This document shows positions 23,614 through 36,443 of a stretch of DNA of 64,000 nt, piece by piece. The stretch covers positions 26,949,258 to 27,013,257 of the forward strand of contig AP025057.1 in the NCBI GenBank assembly GCA_036186865.1. Direction: 5' to 3'. This DNA is from Eustoma russellianum. Its lineage: Eukaryota; Streptophyta; Magnoliopsida; Gentianales; Gentianaceae. Positions within the stretch are counted from its first letter, which is position 1. Every line of letters begins with the position of its first letter. The notes beneath the pieces are model-generated. The model saw only the letters and a list, made by a program, of their open reading frames with translations. It did not search any database and was not told the origin of the DNA. Both the position numbers and the translations under genes were made by a program.

Positions 23614-25881
23614 GTTTTTTAGGTGAAAGACGGGCGGCACCATCTGGGTATTTTATTAATATGTAAGCCCTCACTTGTGGCGGAGGAATACCGTGGTTAC
23701 ATTAATGATGTTATCTATGGAGGGAGACTCTCTCAAACCAAACAGAAAAGATAAGCAACTTTATATAAACACTGTAAGATACAAGAAAGCAATAAAGTAT
23801 ATATTGAAAGTGTGAACAAAATCAAAGTCGATCCAGCAGCGGGTGAGCGAACGCGAATGGCAGAAATAGAGAGACACTGCCCAGTCTTCAATTCATATCC
23901 ATCATTGATCGGCATTTTTATACCTCAAAATTACAAACATGTAAAAATTTACACGTAATATATGCGAATTAAATCCAAAAGCAAGGTATGAGGAAAGTGG
24001 TAAACGAATACCCGAGTTGCCCGTAACCAAGTGCGGTACGGGCTACAGAACTTGCAAGCCATGCTATCACATCGGTTATGGAAATGCCATCATTGAGGGG
24101 ATTTGGATATGCCAAGGACCTTAGTAAACACAAAGGATGTGAAATTAGGTGATTATCAAACAACGAATAGCGCGAAGAATAGATTTCACAAAAAACATAC
24201 CCAGCCGCCTACATCAAAGAGATGCAGGCGAGAATAAATTTGATTGCGATGCCATGAAATCCTCAAGGGCGAATGCACACTGTAGTAATATTTGTTTGCA
24301 CGTCACTCCGCTCCATAGGAGGGAGATCCGAAAGAGTGATAAATGTACACACCTCCTGCCACATAAGACCATGCTGTGCTATTGCATGGGCTAGTGAATT
24401 GCCTTCACGTGGGACGTATGAGATAGTGGCATGCATAGGGAACAAATGCCTTTGAAGACGAGCATAATCTATTCTTAGGCATCTTGATAGCGTGGTTGAG
24501 GCAGTTATCAATGACACCAAATTTTGACAGTCGATCTCAATATGCAGCTCTATGTAACCCAACGTTCCAAAATAATAAGGGAAAAAACATAGCCTGCAAT
24601 TCAGCGTGTAGAGGCGGTAAGACTCGCAGTGAAAAGCAAATAGATGTGATCAACTGACCATGATGATTACGCAGGACAGACCCTCCAGCTGCCCCTGGGT
24701 GACTAGTCACGGCATTAATATTAAGTTTCAACTTACCCGTGGGTGGTAGCCTCCATCTAATAACTCGGATTCGGCAGGAGCATAAAGGAGGAGAATTATG
24801 AGCATGCAATAGTGGTTGAAGAGAAGTAGAAAATTTGCTTCCGGAGATAGATGAACACCATGAGAATACTCCTACTTGTATACACTCTCTAAGACGGAAT
24901 TATGAAAAATCGTCTTCCCCAAATGTTACTGCTGCAGAAAGTTGTCTAATCATAGTGGTCGTATGGGCTTGGCTCCACCACTCACGTAAATATCGTTGGA
25001 AGGTTAAGGCTGTTGGAGGCGGGGCGCTGAAAAGTAGAGATAGATGGCTCCATATCGCACGGATCACTCGACAGGTATAAAAAATAGGTCTTTGTGCCGC
25101 TGAATCTTGCCGACAAAAAATACAGCGTGTCGGCAGAGCTACTAGCCAGGCAGTGGTATTGTCCGGCAGAGGGAGCCCATTAAACCATAATCGCCATAAA
25201 AAAAACTTGTCCCTAAGCAGGAGCACTCTTCCACCAGATATAACGGCCTATTGGGAACTGACTTCCTGGCTACCGACAGGATTCATATTCTACGCGAAGG
25301 TTGAACTGCCCTTGTGCATCATATAGCCATGATAATCCATCCGGTGTATCTTGAGTATGTATGACATAGAAAGAATTGATACGACATAAGCGTTTCTAGT
25401 CAGAGGAATCATGAACAAATGCGCGCATCTTGTGTCGAGTCCCATATTTGTGTCAGACATAATGCGCCTAAATGGAAGTCAAAGTCTTGTATGTCCACCA
25501 CATTTTACATTCATAAGTCTTCTGTAGCACATCGAGATTGCGGATTCCCAGACCACCCTCCTTCTTCGGTGTCATATAGCTGTCCATGCGTGCCAATGAT
25601 GTCTTTGTCTCCACAAAAAATTAGACATCTTTCTATTTAGTTCGGCGATAACACTTTTGGATAGCCTTGCAGTTGCCATTATACGCAAAGGCATTGCAGA
25701 GAGAACTGATTGCATAAGTATCAATCTTCATGCCATGCTCAAAAGTCTTTGCGACCAACCTGTCAAACGTGCATCGAAATGTGCAAGTAATGTTGTACAG
25801 TATTGAGAACGATTGATACCTTTGAAGAGATATAAGCCCAAATATTTTATGGGTAATGTAGCTTGCCGCATGTGAAGGGTT
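23614..25881 (-). mobile_element. LINE D, 3' part (before nested Copia)
   Basis: A minus-strand LINE. The A tail (TTTTTT on plus, 23614-23619) is followed by the shared LINE 3' end (GGTGAAAGACGGGCGG, CTCACTTGTGGCGGAGG). RNase H follows: LKLNINA (~24730), IEIDCQNLVSL (~24530) and VPREGNSLAHAIAQHG (~24410). A Cys-rich region (CIFCRQDSAAQ, ~25100) precedes a piece of the RT thumb (LPIKYLGLYLFKGINRSQY-like, ~25830). The element is cut at 25881 by the Copia insertion and continues at 36444. Multiple frameshifts and stops are present. Confidence 0.85.
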
Positions 25882-28219
25882 TGTTAAAAAATATATTTGG
25901 ACAATTTTCAAAATTATGATTTTAAGTGTTACATGTCACATATGGTGTTATAAATGAAAAAGTTGAATAAGTGAAGAAAAATGATATTGATGTCTAGGGG
26001 TTTTAGAAATATTTTTCTAAAATGTGATAAAGCGATTGTTTTCATTTGTACATGTTTTATATATGTTCATTATGTGATTATTATGTGATTTTAATAAATA
26101 TAAATGTCTTGTGACTGATGTGCCTTGGAAGTTTCTGCAACTTACCAAAAAGGACAAATTTGGTATTTTAAGTTTTGTGGGAACATGATATGGTGGAAAT
26201 AATTCAAGGACTTATTCTCATCTTATTTATCAAGACAAAGGTGTTATTATATTCATTTCTGACCATCGGGATCATTTCTGGAGTTTTCTCACACCAGGGG
26301 CATTTTGGTCATTTCACCGCTGAGGGTATTTTTGGTATTTTCACTCAAGGAATCTCTTGAGTATATTCTTATATTCATTCTGCAGTTTAGTTGTGATTAT
26401 TTTGAATATTATATGGTGACTTTATATTATTTCTCTCATATGATGATTTTATTGACCATAGCGGGATATGTGACGAGTTGTGATATCACATTCTATTTCT
26501 TTCTTGAAGACTCTTTTATATATGTTATTGGAGGATATTTATCATCGTATTTCAGATAATATAAAGGTGTTCAAGGTGTGCAAATGATCACAACATATAA
26601 GAAGAAATATTGGGAATTTTGGTGTTACGTGTTGACATAATCTTGTCAATTATTATTTGGTGATTTCTTCTTCAAAAATCTGAGTTAATATACATATATG
26701 CAAGCCACCAGACGTGTATAAACAGGTGGAAATGATGATGTACTCATTTTATAGCTTGGTGACAAGTGGACCAACAAAAATAGGCTAGTTGGCAAAATTG
26801 CCAACTTGGAAAATTCAAAAAAGGGGGGCAACGGCTAGGCTGTTTTCAGCAGAATTTTTGAAGTCAAATGGAGCCTTCAAATGCCCTATTCTTTTTCAAG
26901 GAGTTGAGGGTATCTTGGTGGCATTATCCCTTAGCATTATCTTCATTTTTCAAGCAAAATTCCAACTCATTTTTGTGTAAACTTCGGTCAACATTATTGT
27001 GCCAAGGTGGACCAATCATTTGCCAAGTGTACAAAGCCAACCAATGATGTGAAGACACTTAAGCTTGATGATGAAGATGGTGAAACATGTACATTCTTAT
27101 CTCTAAGGCTCACTTCACACTATAAATAGGAGGCAATGGTGAAGAAGATGAAACACACTTGAGGCTCACTTGAAGGCATTTGTTGATTTGTCTAGCTATC
27201 TTCTTGTTGTTGTTCTTGTTCCATTCTTTCTAGCCAAGGTGTTCTTGTTGTATTTGTTGGAGACGTACAAGCCTCTTGAGCTTTATTTGTAAGATTGATT
27301 AGCAAATTCTATAAGGCTACATCAATAGGAGGTAGAGGTGTTGCAACTAAGTGTTGCATAGAAGGTGTCCATCCAAGTCTTGAATAGGGTTGATGTATAA
27401 CCTAAGGATCAAGCTTGGTTATTATTGTAAGTTTATTCATACCATAGTGAAATCCAAGGAAAGTTGTTCCTTGGGACTGGAGTAGGTCACATTGACCAAA
27501 CCAGGATAAATTATCGGTATCTTTATCTTGTTTCTACATTTCTGCATTCTGTCCGTTTTTCACTGCAGCTTTCAAACAACTTCTCGCGTTTTGAAAAAAT
27601 AGCTGAACGCTTTCAAAATTCGTGATTTTTGGTGGAGTTATACTGCAGACTATTAGCTTTCATTTTCAACAAAAAATCATTTGATTTGAGAAAGGAACAT
27701 TTAGTCTTTCAGTCTTTGTAAGATAACTGCTCTAATCTGGCTACAACCTGACCATTTTTGAGAAAACTTGAATTCTGTATTAATCAAGAATTGTTCAAGG
27801 TCATGGCCTTTTGAAAACATAAAATAGACATCCTAAGGAGTTTTTGGACATAAAGTTCAACCTTTTTGATTAAGTATTCAAAGAGAAACATTTTTTCCAA
27901 TTTCAGCAACATTCTGTCCAATTCTGTCCAGATTGGCCATCTGAATCTTTTTATTTGTTTGAAGGGTCTAACGATCTTATTTTAGTATGAATTTTGGATA
28001 GAGTCTTGAAAACACATTGAAATTAAGTTCTGGAAAGTTTTATAATTTTTAGAGTTGTGTACAAGGATTTTTGAATTTTTCAAAAACAGGTTCTGAATCT
28101 GAGGTAGTCTCAGATTCTGTTTTCAAAGGGGTTTTTAATTAAGGGTAGTAGTGTAATTTCCGATAACCACTACTCACTCCTCCCTCTAGTGGTGTTTATT
28201 GCAGGTGCACCGTCCAAAA
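25882..28219 (+). repeat. 5' LTR of the Copia element
   Basis: Begins TGTTAAAAAATATATTTGG and ends GCACCGTCCAAAA, where the partner ends GGTCTAACA; the terminal CA is mutated. It is about 2338 bp. Short ORFs in it (for example 26305-26559) recur in the 3' LTR and are not genes. CACTATAAATAGGAGGC at about 27117 contains a TATAAATA box, a plausible LTR promoter. Confidence 0.9.
27119..27130 (+). promoter_or_regulatory. Candidate TATA box of the Copia LTR
   Basis: CTATAAATAGGA is a strong TATA consensus. The same ACTATAAATAGGAGGC string occurs in the 3' LTR near 35373. The solo LTR has the counterpart CTATTTATAGTGTGA on the reverse strand near 59926. Conservation across LTR copies supports it as the core promoter. 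Transcription start is not known. Confidence 0.65.
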
Positions 28220-28221
28220 AT

Positions 28222-28233
28222 TGGTATCAGAGT
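28222..28233 (+). other. Primer-binding site of the Copia element
   Basis: TGGTATCAGAGT follows the 5' LTR by two bases. It complements the initiator tRNA-Met 3' end, as in most plant Copia elements. Confidence 0.9.
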
Positions 28234-28341
28234 GAGGTCTACACCACTCAAAGAAGCAAGATTCAACACCGTACAAACAACACAAGGCCAAGAAACAATA
28301 TTTCAAAGTAGCCTGCTAGTCTCAAAACAAAGGTACTTACA

Positions 28342-29925
28342 ATGGCAATAGTTTCTCACAAAGGTGAGTTGGAAGGTATGTCCACACAACGTCCTCCTCT
28401 TTTCGATGGTAATACTTTTGGTCATTGGAAACTAAGAATGAGTCGATTCTTAATGTCTATAGACATTGATTTATGGTCTATAGTTGAAGATGGGCTGTAC
28501 ATACCAAAGAAAATTGTACAAGTTAGTGGAGTCACGCAAGAGGTTTAAAAATATAAAAGTGAATGGTCATCGGAAGATAAAAATAAAATTTCTATGAATG
28601 CTAAAGCCATACAATTGCTTTTAAAAGGACTTACGACTTCTGAAGCAAGATATGTGTCAAATTGCACAAGCACACATGACATGTGGAAATCATTAGTATT
28701 AAAGCATGAAGGTACTAGCGGGGTAAAAGATTCAAAAATAAACATGCTTATGTCTGAGCTTGAATCTTTTAAAATGTTGTCAAATGAATCCATAATATCT
28801 ACGGATTTGAGGATTACTAACATTTTCAATACCCTTGAACCTTTAGGCAAATCATTCACGAACAATGAAAAGGTTCAAAAGGTGCTGCGAAGTCTTCCTG
28901 CTGAATGGGATCTAAAGGTCACGGCGATTGAAGAAACGAAATCAATCACAAAAATGGACAAATTGATAGGCTCACTAAGAGTATACGAGGTAAAACTAAA
29001 CCAACGGAAGTCCAAGTCATGTAAATCATCCGGTAAGTCAATATCTTTCAAATCAACTAAATCACATACAAATAATGATGATAGTAATAGTGATACTGAA
29101 TTAGACGATGACTTGATATTGATAGCTAAAAAACTTAGATAAGTTTTTTAAACATCCTAATAAGAATAGACAACTATCTTCTTCTTCTTCTTCTTCTTCT
29201 AAAACCTAGGAAAAATAACACTAATAACAACAAATGGTATAGTAAAGAGTTAACGTATTATGAATGTGGTTAAAAAAGCACATCTCTTATGATTGTCCGA
29301 CAAACAAAAACGCCAACAACAACAATAATAATAACAAGAAACAAGAAAAGGAGACGCAAAAATCAAAGGCAAAGGAGACCAAGCCAAGGAAAGGCATACG
29401 AGCAATGAAGGTGAGCACATGGAGCGACTCATCCGACTCAGAATCCGACACTGAGAAAGCTCAAGTCTGCTTTGTATCCAACGAGGTAAGTTCTTCATCT
29501 GATGATGATTCTGATAGTGAATGACATTTGATGAAATGTATGAAGAATTTTTACGAATGCATGCTCACTGTAAGAGGCTATCTAAAGAAAAGAAGAAACT
29601 AGTTGAAGAAAATGACAAGTTGAAGACGTCCAACTTGGAATTTTCCGATCAACTAGAATCTCTTAAACAAGAGTCTACTAATACTCTTGATTCTTTAGAA
29701 GTTAAAATTGATTTATATAGGAAAAATGGACATACACTAAAAACTGAAAATAGCATGTTGAAATATAAGTTAGAAAGTTGTGAAAATGAAATAGTACAAC
29801 TTAAATCTTCCAAACTTACCTTGGAAAAAACGTTAAAACAATTTAAATCTGGTGCAAATATGTTAGATGCACTTATATCATCGCAAAAATATGGAAATGA
29901 TAAAATCGGGTTAGGATATAAATAA
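28342..29925 (+). pseudogene. Copia gag polyprotein, broken
   Basis: The start at 28342 (MAIVSHKGELEGMSTQRPP) leads into a UBN2/DUF4219-type Copia gag (PPLFDGNTFGHWKLRM at about residues 18-33). An in-frame TAA at 28546 interrupts it; the same frame resumes and runs to 29141. Then comes an acidic SDTELDDD tract, a damaged CCHC knuckle near 29255-29290 (HISYDCP visible) and a serine/aspartate tract. The coiled-coil segment (29521-29925) has KRLSKEKKKLVEEN-like heptads and ends with GLGYK, characteristic of Sirevirus gag. Frame changes occur near 29150-29260 and 29520. Confidence 0.85.
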
Positions 29926-30552
29926 GAAGATGACAAAGTAGATAAAAAGACCAAGTTTGTATCATCAACTACTAAACAGCCTTATAAAGCTATGAAAACA
30001 ACTTTGCCTACTAAATCTTCTTCTACTCCTTCTTCTACTTATTCAAAGATAAAAATGCAACACGCACCCACAAATGTACCCACATATAAACATGCAACTA
30101 GGCAAAACTTTGCATCTAAACCCTAGAAAATATGCCTATATGTATACAAATACATCTAGATATAATAAAATGCATCCAACATATTATGAACCTAAGTATA
30201 GGCAACACTCATATAAGTCTTACAGAAATGCATATGAACATAAATACATAGCACCATATAAGAAACAAAATCATATGCCTTACATAAGCAATCAAAATTG
30301 GCCCCAACTGATACATATAAACCAAGGTACAACATGCATAACAATGCATCTTCATGGAATGTATATGCGAATTTTCCTTATTTTTCCAATTATAACTATG
30401 CTAAAAATGTGTCGAAAAGGTACATCCAAGTTTGGATACCCAAAGAGCATATAAACAAGGATGATGCCCCTAACATTCAAGGACCCAAGTAAAGGGTACC
30501 TAGAACTTTGTCTCCGTTGTAGGAAAATCGCAAGGAATGCAAGAAGGATGTA

Positions 30553-33500
30553 AAGTCAAAGAATCTAAAAACTAAATGGTTTTTAGATAATGGATGTTCA
30601 CGACATATGACGGAAAACCCCAAACTATTTACCGAGTTGGAACATATAATGAATGGAGGAAAGGTAACATTCGATGACAACAACAAAGGACAAGTAGTTG
30701 GAAAAGGAACAATTGGGGAGCCTAACACATTTCAAATACGAAATGTGTTGTTATTAAGTAATCTTTCTTATAATTTATTAAGTATTTCTCAACTTATAGA
30801 TTGCGGACATAATGTTTCTTTTCTTCCCAATTCTTGTGATATAATAAATAGAAAAGGAGAAATTGTTTTAAAAGGAAATAGGGATGGTAACATTTATACT
30901 CTTACCTTAGATAACATGTTAGATGCTAAGGTTAAGTGTTTAATTTCACATGGCTTAGATGTGAATTTATGGCATAGAAGATTAGGCCATATAGGAATTT
31001 CAACTATTAAGAAATTATCTAAGAAGAATTTAATTTGAGGAATGCCTAAGTTAGACTTGAATAATTTTCAAATGTCTGAAACATGTATTAAAGGAAAACA
31101 CATTAAAGAAACATTAAAACCGAAACATGAAGTGAGTAATAGTCATGTACTAGAATTGCTTCACTTAGACTTATTTGGTCCAATTAGGACAAGAAGTCTA
31201 GGTGGACACTACTATGTGTGTGTCATAGTAGACGATTATTCACTCTACACATGGATATTGTTCTTAACACATAAAGACGATGCTCCATTAGCCATCGAAA
31301 CTCTTATCAAGTAACTTGAAAATATTTACGAAGAAAATGTTTAGAGAATTAGAAGTGATAGAGGTGGAGAATTTAAATACAAAGAGTAATCAAATTTTGT
31401 GAACTACATGGAATTAAACATTAATTCTCACCACCTAGAACACCACAACTCAATGGAGTTGTTGAATGTAAAAATAGAACTATACAAGAAATAGCAAGAA
31501 CAATGTTATGTGAAAACAAAGCACCTAAATATTTATGGGCTGAAGCTGTTAGTTGTGCATGTTATATAATAAATACGCTTTCTATTAGAAAGAAATTGAA
31601 TAAAACACCTTATGAATTGTTAAACAATAGACAACCTAATGTAGATTATCTTAGAGTATTTGGATGTAAGTGTTTTGTGTTGAACACTAAGGATAACCTA
31701 GACAAGTTTGAACAAAAATCTATTGAATGCATATTTGTTGGTTATTCAACTAATTCAAGAGCATATGGGTGTTATAATCCTACATCTAGAAAAATAATTG
31801 AATCTATACATGTGAAATTCAATGAAAATGCATGCTTTGAAGTTAATGATAAAACTCAACATAAACATGAGAATAATGTTGAAACTATGTTTGATGATGA
31901 TGATGTATTACTTGAGACTCTAATTGATCATCTAGAACCAACTCCTCCTGAACAAGACATGCATGAACCCTTAGATGAAATAAATGAAGAAATTTTGCAA
32001 TTGGAAGATAATACAACTAATGATCCAATTATATATGATAACGTTCATACAAATGAAACATTTGAACAAGATGAGGGTGAACCTAGTCAACCTAGGAATT
32101 GGTGGCATCCTAAAGAATTAATCATTGGGGATCCAAGTGTTGGGGTTAGAACACGTAGAAACTAAAGTCAACTTAAAGAACATAGTTTAATCTCACACTT
32201 AGAACCTAAGAATGTAAAGGAAGCCTTAGGTGATATATATTGGATAGATGTCATGCATGAGGAATTGAATCAATGCACCAGGAACAACGTGTGGGACTTA
32301 GTACCTAAATCCGAAAACAAGTCTATAATAGAAACGAAATGGGTATTTAGGAATAAAATGGATGAACAAGGAAACATCACACAAAATAAGGCTAGCCTAG
32401 TCACACAAGGTTATAATCAACAAGAAGGAATAGATTATGAAGAAACCTTTGCACCCGTTGCACGACTAGAAGCAATTAGATTGTTACTTGCGATTGCAAG
32501 TCTAAGCAACATCAAACTCTTCCAAATGGATGTCAAGAGTGTGTTATTGAATGGATACATCTAAGAAGAGGTGTTTATCAAACAACCCCCTGGATTCGAA
32601 GATCCAAAGAATCCTAACCATGTTTACAAACTTAAGAAAGCTCTATATGGTTTGAAACAAGCTCCAAGAGCTTGGTATGATAGATTTGCAAACTTTTTTA
32701 TTGCAAATAATTATCAAAGGGGGACCATATATAACATATTATTTCTAAGAAGAAAAGATAATGACTTATTAATAGTTCAAATCTATGTAGATAATATAAT
32801 CTTTGGTTCAACCAACCCTACCTTAGTAAAAGACTTCGAAGAGTGTATGAAGTCTGAATTTGAAATGTCAATGGTAGGAGAGTTGAATTATTTCTTACTA
32901 CTTCAAATCAAACAAACCCCTTAAGGAATTCACATTAGCCAACTTAAGTATGTCAATGATATGATTAAGAAGTTTGGCTTTGAAGAGTTGAAACCATCAC
33001 CTACACCCATGAGTGTTTGCACCAAACTAGATAAGGATGAAAATGGTAAACATTTTGATGACACACTATATAGGTCTATAATTGGCTCACTGTTATACTT
33101 AACTGCATCAAGACCTGACATCATGTTTAGTGTGTGTATGTGTGCTAGGTTTCAATCTTGTCCTATGGTATCTCATTACAATGCGGTGAAAAAGATCTTT
33201 ATATATCTTAAGCACACACCTCACTTAGGACTTTGGTATGATAAAAACGCTGAGTTGGAATTATACACATATAGTGATGCTGATTATGGTGGTTGCAAGT
33301 TAGATAGAAAATCCACTCGCGATACGTGTCAATTCATAGGAATCAACTTGATCTCTTGGTTTTCTAAAAAGCAAGCTAGTGTAGCTCTTTCTACCACTGA
33401 AGCTGAGTATATAGCCTTAAGTATATGCACTACCCAAATACTTTGACTTAAACAATAACTTAGTGATTTTAGCATTAAAATGAATAAGCTTCCAATTTTC

Positions 33501-33738
33501 TGTGATAGCATAAGTGCGATCAATCTTTCACGGAATCCGATACTTCATTTGAAGGCCAAACACATTGAGGTGTGATACCACTTCCTTCGAGATCATGTTC
33601 AAAATGAGAATATAGTTATAAACCATATAAGAAATAATCATCAAATAGCTGACATCTTTACCAAACCCCTTAATCAAGCCAATTTTAAAAACTTACTAGC
33701 CAAGTTAGGTATGATGACTTACGATACCATTGCATAGT
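30553..33738 (+). pseudogene. Copia pol (protease-integrase-RT-RNase H), broken
   Basis: Domain order is Copia-type. Protease: WFLDNGCSRHMT (~30577), where the active-site triad is normally DSG/DTG. GAG-pre-integrase: LWHRRLGHIG (~30967). Integrase: HLDLFGPI (~31160), VDDYSLYTW, SDRGGEF (~31353). RT: FAPVARLEAIR (~32450), QMDVKSVLLNGYI, KALYGLKQAPRAWYDR, and YVDNIIFGS (~32785), where YVDD is expected. RNase H: LYTYSDADYGGC and STTEAEYIAL. In-frame stops lie near 31036, 31312, 32163, 32562, 32922 and 33444, with one frameshift in integrase near 31380. A dead copy with still clear domains. Confidence 0.9.
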
Positions 33739-33764
33739 TCTACGTTTTGCATGATTTGTAAAAT

Positions 33765-34122
33765 AAAGGGGGAGATAGAATAAGAACATGATTTTAGTTG
33801 GTAAGTCATGACTTGGTTGGTTGAATAATATGCTAAAGTTCAATTGGTATAAAGTTTTGGAGCATAGGTTAAGGGGGAGAGTATAATTTGAGGGGGAGCA
33901 CATGAATACATGAGAATTGAGAGTTAGAAAACAATTAGTAATTAGTTGGTAATTGGTTTCTAAAAAAATTGATACAGATTTGGTGAAAGGATTAGTGAAT
34001 GGTGAGGTTTTCAAAACAATTCAGTTGGTTTAAACTTGGTAGATTTATGATAAACAATTGATAAAAAGTTGTGACATTAAAATCATGTTAGGTTATTTTG
34101 AAAATCATCCAAAAGGGGAGAA
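33765..34122 (+). other. Multiple polypurine tracts before the Copia 3' LTR
   Basis: Related purine tracts occur at 33765-33776 (AAAGGGGGAGAT), 33871-33880 (AAGGGGGAGA), 33891-33900 (AGGGGGAGCA) and directly before the LTR at 34111-34122 (AAAAGGGGAGAA). The last is the functional position for plus-strand priming. Upstream duplicates are a known Sirevirus hallmark. Confidence 0.85.
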
Positions 34123-36438
34123 TGTTGAGAAATATGTTTGGACAATTTTCAAAATTATGATTTTAAGTGTTACATGTCACATATGGTATTATAAATGAAA
34201 AAGTTGAATAAGTGAAGAAAAATGATATTGATGTCTAGGGTTTTTAGAAATATTTTTCTAAAATGTGATAAAGTGATTGTTTTCATTTGTACATGTTTTA
34301 TATATGTTCATTATGCGATTATTATGTGATTTTGATAAATATAAATGTCTTGTGACTGATGTGCCTTGGAAGTTTTTGCAACTTGCCAAAAAGGACAAAT
34401 TTGGTATTTTTAGTTTTGTAGGAACATGATATGGTGAAAATACTTCAAGGACTTATTCTCATCTTATTTATCAAGACAAAGGTGTTATTATATTCATTTC
34501 TGACCATCGGAGTCATTTCTGGAGTTTTCTCACACCAGGGGCATTTTGGTCATTTCACCGCTGAGGGTATTTTTGGTTTTTTCACTCAAGGAATCTCTTG
34601 AGTATATTCTTATCTTCATTCTGGAGTTGAGTTGTGATTATTTTGAAGATTATATGGTGGCTTTATATTGTTTCTCTCACATGTTGATTTTATTGACTAT
34701 AGCGGGATATGTGACGAGTTGTGATATCACATTCTATTTCTTTCTTGAAGACTCTTTTATATATGTTATTGGAGGATATTTATTATCGTATTTCAGAGAA
34801 TATAAAGGTGTTCAATATGTGCAAATGATCACAACATATAAGAAGAAATATTAGGAATTTTGGTGTTACGTGTTGACATAATCTTGTCAATTATTATTTG
34901 GTGATTTCTTCTACAAAAATCTGAGTTGATATACATATATGCAAGCCTTCAAACATGTATAAACATGTGGAAATGATGGTGTACTCATTTTATAGCTTGG
35001 TGACAAGTGGACCAACCAAAAAGAAACTAGTTGGCGAAATTGCCAACTTGGAAAATTCAAAAAAAGGGGGCAACGGCTAGGCTATTTTCAGCAGTATTTT
35101 TGAAGTCAAATGGAGTCTTCACATGCCCTATTATTTTTCAAGGAGTTGAGGGTACCTTTTTGGCATTATCCCTTAGCATTATCTTCATTTTTCAAGCAAA
35201 ATTCCAAGTCATTTTTGTGTAAAATTCGGCCAACATTATTGTGCCAAGGTGGACCAATCATTTTGCTTTACGTTGCCAGGTGTACAAAGTCAACCAATGA
35301 TGTGAATACACTTAAGCTTGATGATGAAGATGGTGAGCATGTGTATTCTTATCTCCAAGGCTCACTTCACACTATAAATAGGAGGCAATGGTGAAGAAGA
35401 TGAAACACACTTGAAGCTCACTTGAAAGCATTTGTTTATTTGTCTAGCTATCTTCTTCTTGTTGTTCTTGTTCCATTCTTTGTAGTCAAGGTGTTCTTGT
35501 TGTATTTGTTGGAGATCTACAAGCCTCTTGAGCTTCGTTTGTAAGATTGATTAGTCAATTCTATAAGACTCATCAATAGGAGGTAGAGGTGTTGCAACTA
35601 AGTGTTGCATGGAAGGTGTTCATCCAAGTCTTAAATATGGTTGGTGTATAACCCAAGGATCAAGCTTGGTTCTTGTTGTAAGTTGATTCATACCATATTG
35701 AAATACAAGGAAAGGTGTTCCTTGGGACTGGAGTAGGTCACATTGACCGAACCAGGATATATTCTCAGTATTCTTATCTTGTTTCTACATTTCTGCATTC
35801 TGCCCGTTTTCACTGCAGTTTTCACACAACTTCTCACGTTTTGAAAAAATATCTAAACACTTTCAAAATTCGTGATTTTTGTGGAGTTATACTTCAGACT
35901 GTTAGCTTTCCTTTTCAACAAAAATCACTTGATTTCAGCAAGGAAAAGTTAGTCTTTCAGTCTTTGTAAGATAAATGCTCCAATTTGGCTGCAATTTGAC
36001 CAGTTTTGAGAAAACTTGAATTCTATTTGTTCAAGGTCAGGGCCTTTTGAAAACATAAACTAGACATCCTAAGGAGTGCTTTGACATAAAGTTCAACCTT
36101 TTTGGTTAAGTATTCAAAGAGAAACACGTCTTCCAATTTCAACAACATTCTGTCCAATTCTGTCCAGATTGACCATCTGAATCTTTTTATTTGTTCGAAG
36201 GGCCAATGATTTTTGGAAAGAGTCTTGTCAACCAATTGAAGTTAAGTTCTGAAAATTTTCATAATTTTTGGAGTTGTGTACAAGTATTTTTGAATTTTTC
36301 AAAAACGGGTTCTGAATCTGAGATAGTCTCAGATTCTGTTTTCAAAGAGGTTTTTAATTAAGGGTAGTAGTGTAATTTTCGCTAACCAATATTCACCCCT
36401 CTCTCTAGTGGTGTTTATTGCAGGTGCGCGGTCTAACA
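34123..36438 (+). repeat. 3' LTR of the Copia element
   Basis: Begins TGTTGAGAAATATGTTTGG and ends GTGCGCGGTCTAACA, about 2316 bp, colinear with 25882-28219 with scattered substitutions and small indels. The next bases (CGGTT) pair with GGGTT before the 5' LTR as a target duplication. The ORFs at 34546-34854 and 35031-35222 mirror those of the 5' LTR and are not treated as genes. Confidence 0.9.
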
Positions 36439-36443
36439 CGGTT

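Larger units (their letters stand above)
25882..36438 (+). mobile_element. Complete Copia retrotransposon (Sirevirus/Maximus type), decayed
   Basis: A 10.6-kb plus-strand element with both LTRs (25882-28219 and 34123-36438), PBS, gag, pol and polypurine tracts. The five bases before it (GGGTT) and after it (CGGTT) match at four positions, an apparent 5-bp target duplication. It lies inside the RT region of LINE D. Sirevirus assignment rests on >2-kb LTRs, a gag with long coiled coil ending in GLGYK, and several copies of a polypurine motif before the 3' LTR. Stop codons, a frameshift and altered catalytic residues make it inactive. Confidence 0.9.

Noticed and set aside
26305..26559. ORF of 84 codons, repeated at 34546-34854
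   Set aside because: It lies inside the two LTRs of the Copia element, and its duplication follows from that. No domain is recognised, and frames differ in the solo LTR.
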